DNA of 64,000 nucleotides, taken from positions 1 to 64,000 of the forward strand of contig JALNYZ010000020.1 of assembly GCA_023229575.1 (NCBI GenBank). Reading direction: 5' to 3'. Origin of the DNA: Prolixibacteraceae bacterium. Lineage in GTDB: Bacteria > Bacteroidota > Bacteroidia > Bacteroidales > Prolixibacteraceae. Positions 1 to 7,876 of this stretch are shown in pieces. The notes under the pieces are model-generated. The model did no database searches. It was not told the origin of the DNA and saw nothing but the letters and a program-made list of their open reading frames with translations. Position numbers and translations under genes: made by a program. Position 1 is the first letter of the stretch. Each line of letters opens with the position of its first letter.

Positions 1-82
1 GATCAGGCCCCTGATGATGGTAATGAAAATTAGGATTGGGCAACCGCAATTTTCACATTTCCCAATTTTCACATTCTTTTCC

Positions 83-189
83 TTTCTCCGTTTCCCCGTT
101 TCCCCGTTTCTCGTTTCCCCGTTTCTCCGTTTCTCCGTTTCTCCGTTTCCCCGTTTCTCCGTTTCCCCGTTTCTCCGTTTCTCCGTTTC
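83..189. repeat. 8-bp tandem repeat, about 13 units
   Basis: About thirteen head-to-tail copies of an 8-bp unit of the form CCGTTTCY (CCGTTTCT or CCGTTTCC) run up to the end of the FAD dehydrogenase gene. One unit near 110 has lost a base. The last copy supplies the stop codon of that minus-strand gene at 188-190. The two plus-strand reading frames through the array give low-complexity Pro/Phe/Ser-rich peptides with no credible start context, so I treat it as non-coding. Function unknown; slippage at this locus would be expected to vary the copy number. Confidence 0.9.
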
Positions 190-1774
190 AAAACCTTAAA
201 GGTTTAAACAGCTGCCCGATCATCTCCGCAACCCTCTCCCCATCCACCGCCGATGAGACGATGCCGCCTGCATAGCCGGCGCCTTCCCCGCATGGGAACA
301 AACCCTTGATCTGCAGCTGCTCCAGCGTATCGTCCGATCTTGGAATGCGAAGTGGTGAAGAGGTTCGGGTTTCGGCACCCATGACAATGGCTTCGTTGGT
401 AAGATATCCCCTGCTTTTGGTCCCCATTTTTATTAAACCGTCCCGTAACCGGGAAGTGACAAAACCGGGCAGCCAATCCCCCATCAATGAGGGTGTAATG
501 CCGGGTCTGTAAGAAGTCTCAGGCAGTGAAGAACTGCGTTTGCCGGAAGTAAAATCCGCCAACCTTTGCGCAGGCGCCAGCTGACTTTCCCCTGCTTCGC
601 GAAAACAAGCCCTCTCGATGGCCTGCTGGAATTCGAGTCCCGCAAAGAGACCGAATTGGTGAAACTCTTTGGGAATATCCTCTTCCCTGATCTCTGTTAC
701 CATGCCCGAATTGGCAAATTTCCCTCCCCTGTGCGAGGGAGACATTCCGTTGACGACCAGTTCGCCTGGCGAAGTCGCGGCAGGCACGACCATTCCTCCT
801 GGGCACATGCAGAATGAGTAGACACCCCTGTCACCAACCTGTTCAACCATCGTATAGGCTGCTGGCGGCAGGTATTTGCCCCTGCTGGTTCCATGGTATT
901 GGATCTTGTCGATCAGCTCCTGAGGATGTTCAATCCTGACTCCCACAGCAAAGCTTTTTGACTCAAGTACAATTTGTCGTTTTTGCAACAGGTAATAGAT
1001 GTCGCGGGCCGAGTGTCCGGTTGCCAGCACAACGGCAATTCCCTCCACCTTGTCTCCGTTTTGAAGAACGACCCCTTTGATCCGGTCATTATCGAGTATC
1101 AAATCCGTTACCCTCGAATTGAAATGGTAAGAGCCGCCACATCTTTCAATGGTTTCACGGATAGAACCAATCACCTTTGGCAAAACATTGGTTCCGATGT
1201 GCGGGTGAGCTTCAACCAATATCTCATCCTGTGCCCCATGAAAATTCAAAACCTCAAGGATTTTTCTGACGTCACCCCGTTTTTTCGATCGGGTATAAAG
1301 CTTGCCATCGGAAAAAGTTCCGGCTCCGCCTTCGCCATAACCGTAATTAGAATCGGGGTTGATCAGGTGTTCGCCATGAATGGCCGCAATGTCCTTTTTT
1401 CGTTCGCTCACAGGCTTTCCACGCTCCAGCAGAATAGGCCGAAATCCCAGCTCTATCAGGTGAAGGGCGGCAAACAATCCTGCCGGTCCAGCCCCGACAA
1501 TCACGACTGGCTTCTTGTTGCCGACAAAAGGATAATCAAAGTGTGGTTTCGGAATTTTTTCGGGTTTTTCATCAATGTAGACTTCAAGGGAGAGATTGAT
1601 TTTGATTCGGGCATTACGCGCATCAATCGACTGACGAACAACAGCGATCTGAACAATCCGGTTTCTATCAAGTTTCAGCACACCGGCAACAACATTTTTC
1701 AATTGATCGGGCTCGCCCGCTTCAAAGGGAGTGACGGCCAGATTAAGTTCTTTTTTCAAGGGAGGGTTATTCAA
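188..1774 (-). CDS. FAD-dependent dehydrogenase (COG2509-like)
   Basis: A 528-residue flavoprotein of the uncharacterised FAD-dependent dehydrogenase family. After an N-terminal domain of about 85 residues, a dinucleotide-binding motif GAGPAGLF lies at residues 94-101 and is followed by the family-typical stretch rich in Gly and Asp (YGEGGAGTFSDGKLYTR). A second motif, ATGHSARD, fits a flavin/NAD fold, and the C-terminus has GEGAGYAGGIVSSAVDG, which usually closes the FAD site. The only good start is TTG at 1774, overlapping the stop of the upstream PorT-like gene, so translation is probably coupled. Its substrate is unknown. The family call is strong and the role is open. Confidence 0.85.
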   Translation of the reverse strand: MNNPPLKKELNLAVTPFEAGEPDQLKNVVAGVLKLDRNRIVQIAVVRQSIDARNARIKINLSLEVYIDEKPEKIPKPHFDYPFVGNKKPVVIVGAGPAGLFAALHLIELGFRPILLERGKPVSERKKDIAAIHGEHLINPDSNYGYGEGGAGTFSDGKLYTRSKKRGDVRKILEVLNFHGAQDEILVEAHPHIGTNVLPKVIGSIRETIERCGGSYHFNSRVTDLILDNDRIKGVVLQNGDKVEGIAVVLATGHSARDIYYLLQKRQIVLESKSFAVGVRIEHPQELIDKIQYHGTSRGKYLPPAAYTMVEQVGDRGVYSFCMCPGGMVVPAATSPGELVVNGMSPSHRGGKFANSGMVTEIREEDIPKEFHQFGLFAGLEFQQAIERACFREAGESQLAPAQRLADFTSGKRSSSLPETSYRPGITPSLMGDWLPGFVTSRLRDGLIKMGTKSRGYLTNEAIVMGAETRTSSPLRIPRSDDTLEQLQIKGLFPCGEGAGYAGGIVSSAVDGERVAEMIGQLFKPLRF

Positions 1775-2597
1775 AATAGAATATCAACGAGAAAATATTG
1801 GAATTCAATTTTTCCAATACATAACCATAATAGGGCAATGGGGTTGTTGAGGTTAGATCGGCATCATGCCTGACCAGGTTATTAAATCCATAAGAGAATT
1901 TAAATTCACCTGTAAACCTGAAATAGGGAAAGTAGGTATCCAGTCCGAAGGCCACCTCTGCATAATAGCCGTTTCTGTTCAGGTGAACGACACTTTCAGA
2001 GATCCGCTTGCTCTCAAGATCGCGCCGGTAAGCAGCTCCGCCATAAATGTATGGCCGAAGGTTCCCGTTCCTGAATCCTTTGTACCTGAACCCTACCGGG
2101 AAATCTATGTAGGCAGATGGAATGGACAGGTACCGGTCTGTCGTAATGCCCGGATACAATTGTGCCCCAATCTTCGGATCAATGATGTATTGGTTGATGT
2201 TATCGGTAAATTTCACTTGTCTGGATCCAAGGGACATACCTGGCGTACAACGAAAATCAATCACACTGTTAACCCGCATATTGACGACACCGCCCACAGA
2301 AAATCCTGGTTTTAGCAGGTATGTCTCCACTCTGTAAGAATGAATTCCATTGTAAAATACCTCACCTCTGGATTTCAAATTATCATTCCCGTCAAAAACC
2401 GGGTTCTGAATTACATCGGTGAAATGCTGCATCCTGAAATCCATGGTGTTGGCACCCAGGTAAAAACCAAAATGTAGCGGACGGTCATCAAAACGGGAAA
2501 GATTTTCATCCCTTGTCAATTGTGCCGACAAGGGAGACAAGGCTCCTGTGAGCTGAAGCAACAAAACAAATAAAACAAATTTCCCCCCATTTCTCAT
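1767..2597 (-). CDS. porT: PorT-like outer-membrane protein, type IX secretion
   Basis: A predicted outer-membrane beta-barrel protein of about 276 residues. I chose ATG 2597 because it opens a clean signal peptide (MRNGGKFVLFVLLLQLTGALSPLSAQ is split here only for length: hydrophobic core LFVLLLQL, cleavage after SAQ) and has an AGGGGA-type site upstream; the frame stays open further upstream to 2702 without signal features. Alternating aromatic/polar strands and the C-terminal Phe (IFSLIFYFE) fit a barrel. Direct adjacency to ubiE is the usual porT context in Bacteroidota, where PorT is needed for type IX secretion. A type IX cargo (the M4 peptidase) is present in this window. A generic PorT-family porin remains possible. 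Confidence 0.72.
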   Translation of the reverse strand: MRNGGKFVLFVLLLQLTGALSPLSAQLTRDENLSRFDDRPLHFGFYLGANTMDFRMQHFTDVIQNPVFDGNDNLKSRGEVFYNGIHSYRVETYLLKPGFSVGGVVNMRVNSVIDFRCTPGMSLGSRQVKFTDNINQYIIDPKIGAQLYPGITTDRYLSIPSAYIDFPVGFRYKGFRNGNLRPYIYGGAAYRRDLESKRISESVVHLNRNGYYAEVAFGLDTYFPYFRFTGEFKFSYGFNNLVRHDADLTSTTPLPYYGYVLEKLNSNIFSLIFYFE

Positions 2598-2643
2598 TTT
2601 ACACTTTCCCCTTTTATCAAATATTCCATAAAGCCATTGGCCG

Positions 2644-3402
2644 TTAGCATTTGGCTGTTGGCTTATAGCCTTTCCTCCCAATATAAATCGTTGCGATACC
2701 AAATGTCAACCGGTATTCCTGTATCTGAACGAAGCCTGATTTTGCCATAAAAGTAATGAAATTTTCTCCGTCAGGAAATCCTTCAACCGATTCAGGCAAA
2801 TAGGTATAGGCCGACCTGTCGCCTGAAACCAACCTGCCAATCCAGGGCATCAGACTGTTTGAGTAAAATTTATAACCCAATTTCACCAATGCATTGCGAG
2901 GTTTTGAAAATTCAAGGACACAAAGTGTTCCACCCTGTTTTAGTACCCTGAAAAGTTCGTCCAATCCACCACCAAGGTTCTCAAAATTTCGTACACCAAA
3001 AGCAACGGTAGCAGCATCAAAGCTATTGTCCGGAAATTGTATGGATTCCGAGTCACCCGTCATCAGTTCAATTTTGTCCTCCAGTCCCAAAGCCTTGACC
3101 TTTTCCACTCCGACTGCAACCATCTCTTTTGAGATATCGATTCCTGTAATCTTCTTCGCTCCCGATTTCAGCGCTGCAATGGCAAAGTCCCCTGTGCCGG
3201 TTGCAACATCCAGGAGGGTTTCGGGCGAATTGGAAGCAATCAGCCGGATGGCTTTTCCCCTCCACCATTTATCTATACCGAAAGAGAGAGTATGGTTCAG
3301 AAAATCGTATTTGGGAGCAATCCGATCGAACATTGTCTCAATCTGCTCCTTTTTCCCGGCGGTTGAATCCCGGTAGGGTTTTATTTCACTCATCAAGTTC
3401 AT
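2644..3402 (-). CDS. ubiE: Demethylmenaquinone methyltransferase
   Basis: Class I SAM-dependent methyltransferase, 252 residues, performing the last step of menaquinone synthesis at the cytoplasmic membrane face. The UbiE signature near the N-terminus (FDRIAPKYDFLNHTLSFGID) is followed by SAM motif I, DVATGTGDFA, at residues 65-74, and by the family motif VAFGVRNFENL. The C-terminus carries the expected RLTFGIATIYIG stretch. The start is ATG 3402 or, three codons on, ATG 3393. Its 5' end overlaps the 3' end of the AIR-synthase-like gene by 17 bases, so the two are probably co-translated. Since Bacteroidota use menaquinone, the menaquinone role is preferred to ubiquinone. Confidence 0.93.
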   Translation of the reverse strand: MNLMSEIKPYRDSTAGKKEQIETMFDRIAPKYDFLNHTLSFGIDKWWRGKAIRLIASNSPETLLDVATGTGDFAIAALKSGAKKITGIDISKEMVAVGVEKVKALGLEDKIELMTGDSESIQFPDNSFDAATVAFGVRNFENLGGGLDELFRVLKQGGTLCVLEFSKPRNALVKLGYKFYSNSLMPWIGRLVSGDRSAYTYLPESVEGFPDGENFITFMAKSGFVQIQEYRLTFGIATIYIGRKGYKPTAKC

Positions 3403-4441
3403 CTAAAATTTCACTGACCATACCTTTATCAACGAAGCCCATGGATTGGTCATCGATTCTTATCTCGCCTTTTGTTACATGGCCCAAAGTCATGACCGGG
3501 ATCTTCCTGTCGAAAAGATAATCCACAAACTCGTCCTCCTTCTCCTTGGATACGGAAACGACATAACGTCCCATCGACTCCCCAAACAAGAAGGCATCGG
3601 TACGGATCTCCCCATCAGTGGTGATATCGAATCCAAGGTCATTGGGAAGCGCACTGCGCAGCAGGGTGAAAAAGAGCCCTCCAATACCAACGGGAGTTGC
3701 GGATATGACAAGATCATTTTTTATCACCTCTTTCATTGCCTCTGTCAGCCGGCCTTCCGTCGAAAGACTGAATTTCATCAACGGCCAATCTTTGACTTCA
3801 TGATAGAAATCCAGATATTCAGAGGCATTGATATCGTTGTATGCACGACCAACCATTAACAGGTTGTCCCCCTTTTGTCTGAATTTCGGCAACAGCAATT
3901 GTTCGCGTGTCTTTAATTTCCCAAAAAGGCTGATAATGAGCGTAGGTGGGACAAATCCTTCATCTCCCGAATAATCGTAATGCAGCTTCCGCTGTGAAAA
4001 TTTCAGGTTGAAGCTCTTGGCGGCTGCATCCAGACCGAGTCGCGCGGCCATTACCATCTCCTGTGCAATTGGATTGGCGAATTCTACATGGTTCATGAAA
4101 CTGCTGATCGAAACAGGAACCGCACCATAGCAGACCAACCTTCTGACTGCCTTTGCAACCAGAATCTGGGCAGCGGCAAAGGGATCAACAGCCAACCGCC
4201 GGTGGTCGGCGTAGATGGTCAGGGAATAAAACTCCTTCTCTTCATCGATCTGGAATATTCCCGAATCGTCTGCGTTGTCGTTGCTCATTTGTGACGGATC
4301 AAGATCCGGAGCGGCAAACTCATTGAAGATATTGACCGGTGAGAGATGGGGAATGGCAAGCATCGAATAGATGACGCTCTGGATATCTTCCGGTTCCGGA
4401 ATCTGATCAATGGTAAAAGACTTTGGACTATTTTCGCTCAT
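3386..4441 (-). CDS. AIR synthase-related protein (PurM/PurL-like fold)
   Basis: A 351-residue protein with the two-domain AIR-synthase layout. The N-terminal half contains the region DHRRLAVDPFAAAQILVAKAVRR and a Gly/Ala-rich helix, while the C-terminal half has VISATPVGIGGLFFTLLRSA followed by LFGESMGRYVVSV, both resembling the C-terminal half of phosphoribosylformylglycinamidine synthase. It is much shorter than PurL and lacks a glutaminase part. Paralogous AIR-synthase-like proteins next to ubiE are common in Bacteroidota, but their reaction is not established. It is the first gene of the minus-strand run through ubiE, porT and the FAD dehydrogenase, and is divergent from the SDR gene. 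Confidence 0.78.
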   Translation of the reverse strand: MSENSPKSFTIDQIPEPEDIQSVIYSMLAIPHLSPVNIFNEFAAPDLDPSQMSNDNADDSGIFQIDEEKEFYSLTIYADHRRLAVDPFAAAQILVAKAVRRLVCYGAVPVSISSFMNHVEFANPIAQEMVMAARLGLDAAAKSFNLKFSQRKLHYDYSGDEGFVPPTLIISLFGKLKTREQLLLPKFRQKGDNLLMVGRAYNDINASEYLDFYHEVKDWPLMKFSLSTEGRLTEAMKEVIKNDLVISATPVGIGGLFFTLLRSALPNDLGFDITTDGEIRTDAFLFGESMGRYVVSVSKEKEDEFVDYLFDRKIPVMTLGHVTKGEIRIDDQSMGFVDKGMVSEILDELDE

Positions 4442-4562
4442 GGCAGCTATGTTTTTATGGCAAAGATAATTGATTCATTGTAATTGCCATAAGTTGCATC
4501 CAAACAACCAGGATGAATGTTTTTAAAATTTTTCCTATAAATAAGATTCATTTTCCCTATTT

Positions 4563-4570
4563 TAGCTTTC
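4563..4570 (+). promoter_or_regulatory. Bacteroidota -7 box upstream of SDR gene
   Basis: TAGCTTTC matches the Bacteroidota -7 consensus TAnnTTTG in all but the last base and lies 16 bases before the ATG at 4587. No clear -33 TTG was found at the canonical distance, so this is a modest prediction. The leader would be very short. Confidence 0.4.
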
Positions 4571-4586
4571 TAAAAATGGATGCATT

Positions 4587-5348
4587 ATGTCAAAAATTGC
4601 ACTTATTACAGGCGCAACATCAGGAATTGGAGCTGCATTGTCCCATCTGCTTGCCGCCAACGGTTTCGATCTGATACTCACCGGCAGGAGGAACAAACGG
4701 CTGGTGGAGTTGGAGCATGATTTGGCCTCCAGGTATAAGGCCAAATGTCTTCTTCTCTGTTTCGACGTCACAAAACAAGGGCAGGTTCAAAGTTCGCTCG
4801 AATCCCTGCCGGGAAACTGGAAGGAAATCGATGTGCTGATTAACAATGCCGGATTGGCAGTCGGGTTGGATACGGTAGACAATGGTGAAATTGAAGATTG
4901 GGAAAGAATGATAGACACCAATGTCAAGGGGTTGCTTTACGTCACCAGGACCGTAACGCCATGGATGAAACAACGTAAATCAGGCCATATTATCAACATA
5001 TCTTCAATCGCCGGGAAAGAGGCCTATCCGATGGGAGGTGTATATTGCGGTACGAAACATGCAGTACAGGCTATCTCCCATGCCATGCGTATCGAGCTTC
5101 TGCCCTTTGGCATCAAGGTAGGGGTTATTGCCCCGGGAATGGTTGATACCGAATTTTCCCATGTACGTTTCAAGGGAGATGCTGCACGTGCAAAAAGTGT
5201 CTACAATGGACTTACGCCACTTTCGCCCGTTGACGTGGCGGAAACCATCCTTTTTCTGATTACAAGGCCTGCCCATGTCAATATTGATGACCTGCTCATC
5301 ATGCCTACTGCACAGGGATCGGCACGCGATGTGTTCAGAAATCAGTAG
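4587..5348 (+). CDS. Short-chain dehydrogenase/reductase
   Basis: A 253-residue classical SDR with NAD(P)-binding TGATSGIG at residues 8-15, NNAG at 86-89, a catalytic Ser in NISSIAG near 139-140, and Tyr153-x3-Lys157 (YCGTK). Arg residues after the second beta strand (TGRRNKR) favour NADP(H). It resembles the YdfG-like 3-hydroxy acid/serine dehydrogenase branch in length and motifs. An in-cell substrate cannot be assigned. A near-consensus -7 box sits just upstream and the gene is divergent from the AIR-synthase-like gene. An ATG at 4576 is out of frame and is not the start. Confidence 0.88.
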   Translation: MSKIALITGATSGIGAALSHLLAANGFDLILTGRRNKRLVELEHDLASRYKAKCLLLCFDVTKQGQVQSSLESLPGNWKEIDVLINNAGLAVGLDTVDNGEIEDWERMIDTNVKGLLYVTRTVTPWMKQRKSGHIINISSIAGKEAYPMGGVYCGTKHAVQAISHAMRIELLPFGIKVGVIAPGMVDTEFSHVRFKGDAARAKSVYNGLTPLSPVDVAETILFLITRPAHVNIDDLLIMPTAQGSARDVFRNQ

Positions 5349-5383
5349 TGCGCGTGGCACCGCCAATGAAAAGATTAAATTGC

Positions 5384-5391
5384 TAATTTTG
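5384..5391 (+). promoter_or_regulatory. Bacteroidota -7 box upstream of DUF6165-like gene
   Basis: TAATTTTG is a perfect match to TAnnTTTG and ends 15 bases before the ATG at 5407. This helps decide the start of the following gene: the open frame extends upstream to 5275, but transcription from this box would begin close to ATG 5407. Confidence 0.5.
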
Positions 5392-5406
5392 CGAAAAAAT
5401 TCAGTA

Positions 5407-5781
5407 ATGAAGTTAGAAGTATCCAACGGTGAGATTGCCGATAAACTTACCATTATCGAGATCAAACTGTCTAAAATAACAGACCCCTCCAAGCTTGCCA
5501 ACATCAGGAATGAGTACGAGGTGGTAAACCAGGCGATGAGTTCCATTATGGGGAAAGACCATCCACTCTACCGCCGATTGTATGAAATCAACTCTAAATT
5601 ATGGGTCATTGAAGACCATATCCGTGATCTTGAAAGAGCCAAAGATTTTGGCGATGATTTCATTCAAACCGCACGGTCGGTTTACTTTATCAACGATGAC
5701 CGATCGGATGTGAAGCGGAGGATCAACGAGATTACCGGTTCCAAGCTTTACGAAGAGAAAAGCTACGAAGAATACAAATAA
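5407..5781 (+). CDS. Small conserved protein, DUF6165-like
   Basis: A 124-residue, charged, mostly helical cytoplasmic protein beginning with MKLEVSNGEIADKLTIIEIKL. The pattern of GEIADKLTIL followed by helices rich in Glu, Lys and Arg (LYRRLYEINSKLWVIEDHIRDLE) fits DUF6165 proteins, often found near glycan-assembly genes. ATG 5407 was chosen over the upstream in-frame start at 5275 because the extra 44 residues overlap the SDR gene and look non-coding, and a perfect -7 box lies just upstream. It precedes a glycosyltransferase, from which it is separated by a palindromic repeat. No enzymatic motif is visible. Confidence 0.75.
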   Translation: MKLEVSNGEIADKLTIIEIKLSKITDPSKLANIRNEYEVVNQAMSSIMGKDHPLYRRLYEINSKLWVIEDHIRDLERAKDFGDDFIQTARSVYFINDDRSDVKRRINEITGSKLYEEKSYEEYK

Positions 5782-5782
5782 G

Positions 5783-5886
5783 AAGTGCCTAAAGTGACTA
5801 GAGTGACTAAAATGCCTAAAGTATTTTGGTATCCAGGGTTCTCCCAACTTTAGTCACTTTAGTCACTCTAGTCACTTTAGGCACTT
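5783..5886. repeat. 29-bp perfect inverted repeat made of 10-11 bp tandem units
   Basis: The left arm 5783-5811 and right arm 5858-5886 are perfect reverse complements over 29 bases. Each arm is itself built of short tandem units related to AGTGACTAAAG and AGTGCCTAAAG, and one more unit extends inward on each side. The right arm ends only four bases before the ATG of the glycosyltransferase gene. In RNA this would form a long hairpin that could terminate transcription after the DUF6165-like gene or mask the next ribosome binding site. Confidence 0.92.
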
Positions 5887-5890
5887 GTAA

Positions 5891-6961
5891 ATGAAGAAAA
5901 TCCTTGTTTTCCGACTCTCCGCCATGGGCGACGTAGCACTCACGGCTCCCATCATTCGAAATGTGCTGGAATCCGACAGCGATTTACACATTACGCTGGT
6001 AACGAGACCGTTTTTCGCCCCATTCTTCTTTGGCATTCCCCGTTTGAAACTCTATTTCCCAAAACTTGATAATAAACACAAGGGTCTGTTTGGACTCTAT
6101 CGCCTTTACCAGGACCTAAAAAAGCTTGGACCTTTTGATAAGATAGTTGACCTTCATGATGTCCTCCGAACAAAAGTCGTATCTTTTCTATTCAAACTGA
6201 ACGGCACACCAGTGTTTTCGATCGACAAAGGAAGGAAGGAGAAAAACGAGATAATCAAAACAAAGAAAATCAACGTATTAAAACACTCAATCCAACGTTA
6301 TGCCGACACTTTTAGCAAAGCCGGCATCGAGTCACAGATAGGAAAAGCGCCCTACATCGATTATTCTACTGAAGCTTTTCAAAGCGCAAGAAGTTATCTT
6401 TTGGGGAAAATACCCGAAAAGGGATATCTGAAGATCGGGCTTTCCCCATTTGCCAATACTGCGCCCAAAATTTGGGGGATCAACAATTTCAAAGAATTGA
6501 TCACCCTGATCAACAAAAATCACAAAGCAGTATTTTTCCTCTTCGGCGGAGGCGAGAAAGAGATCAAATTATTGAAGCAACTCGAGCAGCACGGCGATAA
6601 TGTCCATCTCGTAGCCGGGAAATTCACCCTGTCGGAGGAGATTGCCATGATCCGCATGTTGGACCTGATGATCGCCATGGACTCATCCAATATGCACCTT
6701 GCATCACTTTCCGGAGTGAGGACCATCTCCGTTTGGGGAGGTACTCATCCTGCTTTTGGATTTTCTGCATTGGGTCAGCCTGAGGAGTATCATATTCAAC
6801 CACCCGATGGCATCCTGAAATGCCGCCCATGCTCTGTTTTCGGAGGAAAACCATGTATCTATCCAACACCAAGCTGCATGGAACTTATCAAAGCAACAGA
6901 TCTTTACCAAAGACTGGTGATGCTGAACGTTTTGAAGCCGAAAAACGGGGAAAAAGGATAA
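5891..6961 (+). CDS. Glycosyltransferase family 9 (heptosyltransferase-like)
   Basis: A 356-residue GT-B fold protein of family 9. The N-terminus KILVFRLSAMGDVALTAPII is the classic heptosyltransferase opening. The C-terminal donor-binding region has MIRMLDLMIAMDSSNMHLASLSGVRTISVWGGTHP, with the DSSxMHLA motif typical of ADP-heptose:LPS transferases. It probably adds a sugar to the lipopolysaccharide core at the inner face of the inner membrane. A convergent LPS-kinase-like gene downstream supports a core-oligosaccharide role. The exact donor is uncertain. The start follows a palindromic repeat with almost no spacer, so translation control by that structure is possible. Confidence 0.86.
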   Translation: MKKILVFRLSAMGDVALTAPIIRNVLESDSDLHITLVTRPFFAPFFFGIPRLKLYFPKLDNKHKGLFGLYRLYQDLKKLGPFDKIVDLHDVLRTKVVSFLFKLNGTPVFSIDKGRKEKNEIIKTKKINVLKHSIQRYADTFSKAGIESQIGKAPYIDYSTEAFQSARSYLLGKIPEKGYLKIGLSPFANTAPKIWGINNFKELITLINKNHKAVFFLFGGGEKEIKLLKQLEQHGDNVHLVAGKFTLSEEIAMIRMLDLMIAMDSSNMHLASLSGVRTISVWGGTHPAFGFSALGQPEEYHIQPPDGILKCRPCSVFGGKPCIYPTPSCMELIKATDLYQRLVMLNVLKPKNGEKG

Positions 6962-6975
6962 AGGATAAATAACAA

Positions 6976-7097
6976 GGATAAAGTAAAAAGGATAAAGGAT
7001 AAAGTAAGAACGCTGCGATCTTGATGGCAGCGTTCTTACTTTATTGTGCAAAGGTTCATCCCTTCACAAATCCCACTTTATCCTTTTTACTTTATCC
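6976..7097. repeat. Nested inverted repeats between convergent genes
   Basis: Two nested perfect palindromes lie between convergent genes. The outer arms are 6976-6997 and 7076-7097 (22 bases), composed of tandem AAGGATAAAG/AAAGTA-type units that continue to about 6954 and 7106. The inner arms are 7001-7016 and 7027-7042 (16 bases, AAAGTAAGAACGCTGC) around a 10-base loop. The inner hairpin with A-rich and T-rich flanks is a good candidate bidirectional terminator. Confidence 0.9.
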
Positions 7098-7871
7098 TTT
7101 ATCCTTGCTTTGGCCTCGGAACCAATCTTTAAACTTGCCTTTCCGCCTGCGGTAGTTTTTGTTGCTTCGATCATAACCGGTTAAAAGGGCAATGGCTTTT
7201 TCGGCTGGTTCCCCACAAAGGGCAGCATATTCGGAGGCGATCAGTCTTAAATTTTCTTCATTGGTATCCAGCTGCCGAAAATTTTGAATCCCCCTTTCAA
7301 ACCCGACCTGCATGAATCTCATGCGGTTAAGATCGACAACTGCAAATTGATAACTCCCGTCCACTTTCTGTATCAATGTGTTACCGGGGGAGTAATCGAG
7401 ATGGTAAATCCCGTTTTTGTGAAGCTTCGACCAGGTAAAACGGATCCATTGCTTCAATATATTTTTACTGTCGTCAACCTTGCCATTCAGAACGGACCTA
7501 AGGTCGAAATCGGTTTTGTAGTTCAGTGAAACATAGTAACTCTTCCGAAGCATACTCCCTTCCAGGCACTCCACCCAGGCAACCGGCGTCGGTGTTGAGG
7601 CCCCGCAAGCCAAAAATCTTTGGGCATTCTGAAATGATCTGGCAGCCTTGGAGCTCCTCAGGTAAACATAAACGTACCGGTTTACCATATTGGGAAGTTT
7701 GAATGCTTTTACATTCAATTCATAACCATGTTCCTTAAATACCTTCACCTCATTTCTGTCCTTGAAAATAGTGGTTCCATCATGGTTAAACCGATCCGGA
7801 AGGGTTTTAATCCATCCTTCCAGTATCTCGTAACCAGGAGCCAGGTCCCATTGAATTTTACTGTTCCTCAT
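7092..7871 (-). CDS. LPS kinase-like protein (InaA/Kdo kinase family)
   Basis: A 259-residue protein kinase-fold enzyme. A probable ATP-anchoring Lys lies in NVKAFK near residue 55. The catalytic loop HLDYSPGN is at 157-164 and the metal-binding segment is DLNRMRF at 180-186, the form seen in lipopolysaccharide core kinases. The family phosphorylates Kdo or heptose in the LPS inner core at the cytoplasmic membrane. The very basic C-terminus (KNYRRRKGKFKDWFRGQSKDKG) could contact membrane phosphates. It lies 5 bases after the nitroreductase stop, so the two form an operon, and it is convergent with the family 9 glycosyltransferase. Confidence 0.8.
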   Translation of the reverse strand: MRNSKIQWDLAPGYEILEGWIKTLPDRFNHDGTTIFKDRNEVKVFKEHGYELNVKAFKLPNMVNRYVYVYLRSSKAARSFQNAQRFLACGASTPTPVAWVECLEGSMLRKSYYVSLNYKTDFDLRSVLNGKVDDSKNILKQWIRFTWSKLHKNGIYHLDYSPGNTLIQKVDGSYQFAVVDLNRMRFMQVGFERGIQNFRQLDTNEENLRLIASEYAALCGEPAEKAIALLTGYDRSNKNYRRRKGKFKDWFRGQSKDKG

Positions 7872-7876
7872 GATGG

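Noticed and set aside
14..275. Two overlapping plus-strand frames with Pro/Phe/Ser-rich peptides
   Set aside because: They are translations of the 8-bp tandem repeat, lack a ribosome binding site and run into the real minus-strand gene.
974..1873. A 299-codon plus-strand frame
   Set aside because: It lies opposite the FAD dehydrogenase gene, whose motifs are clear; the plus-strand product has no recognisable domain.
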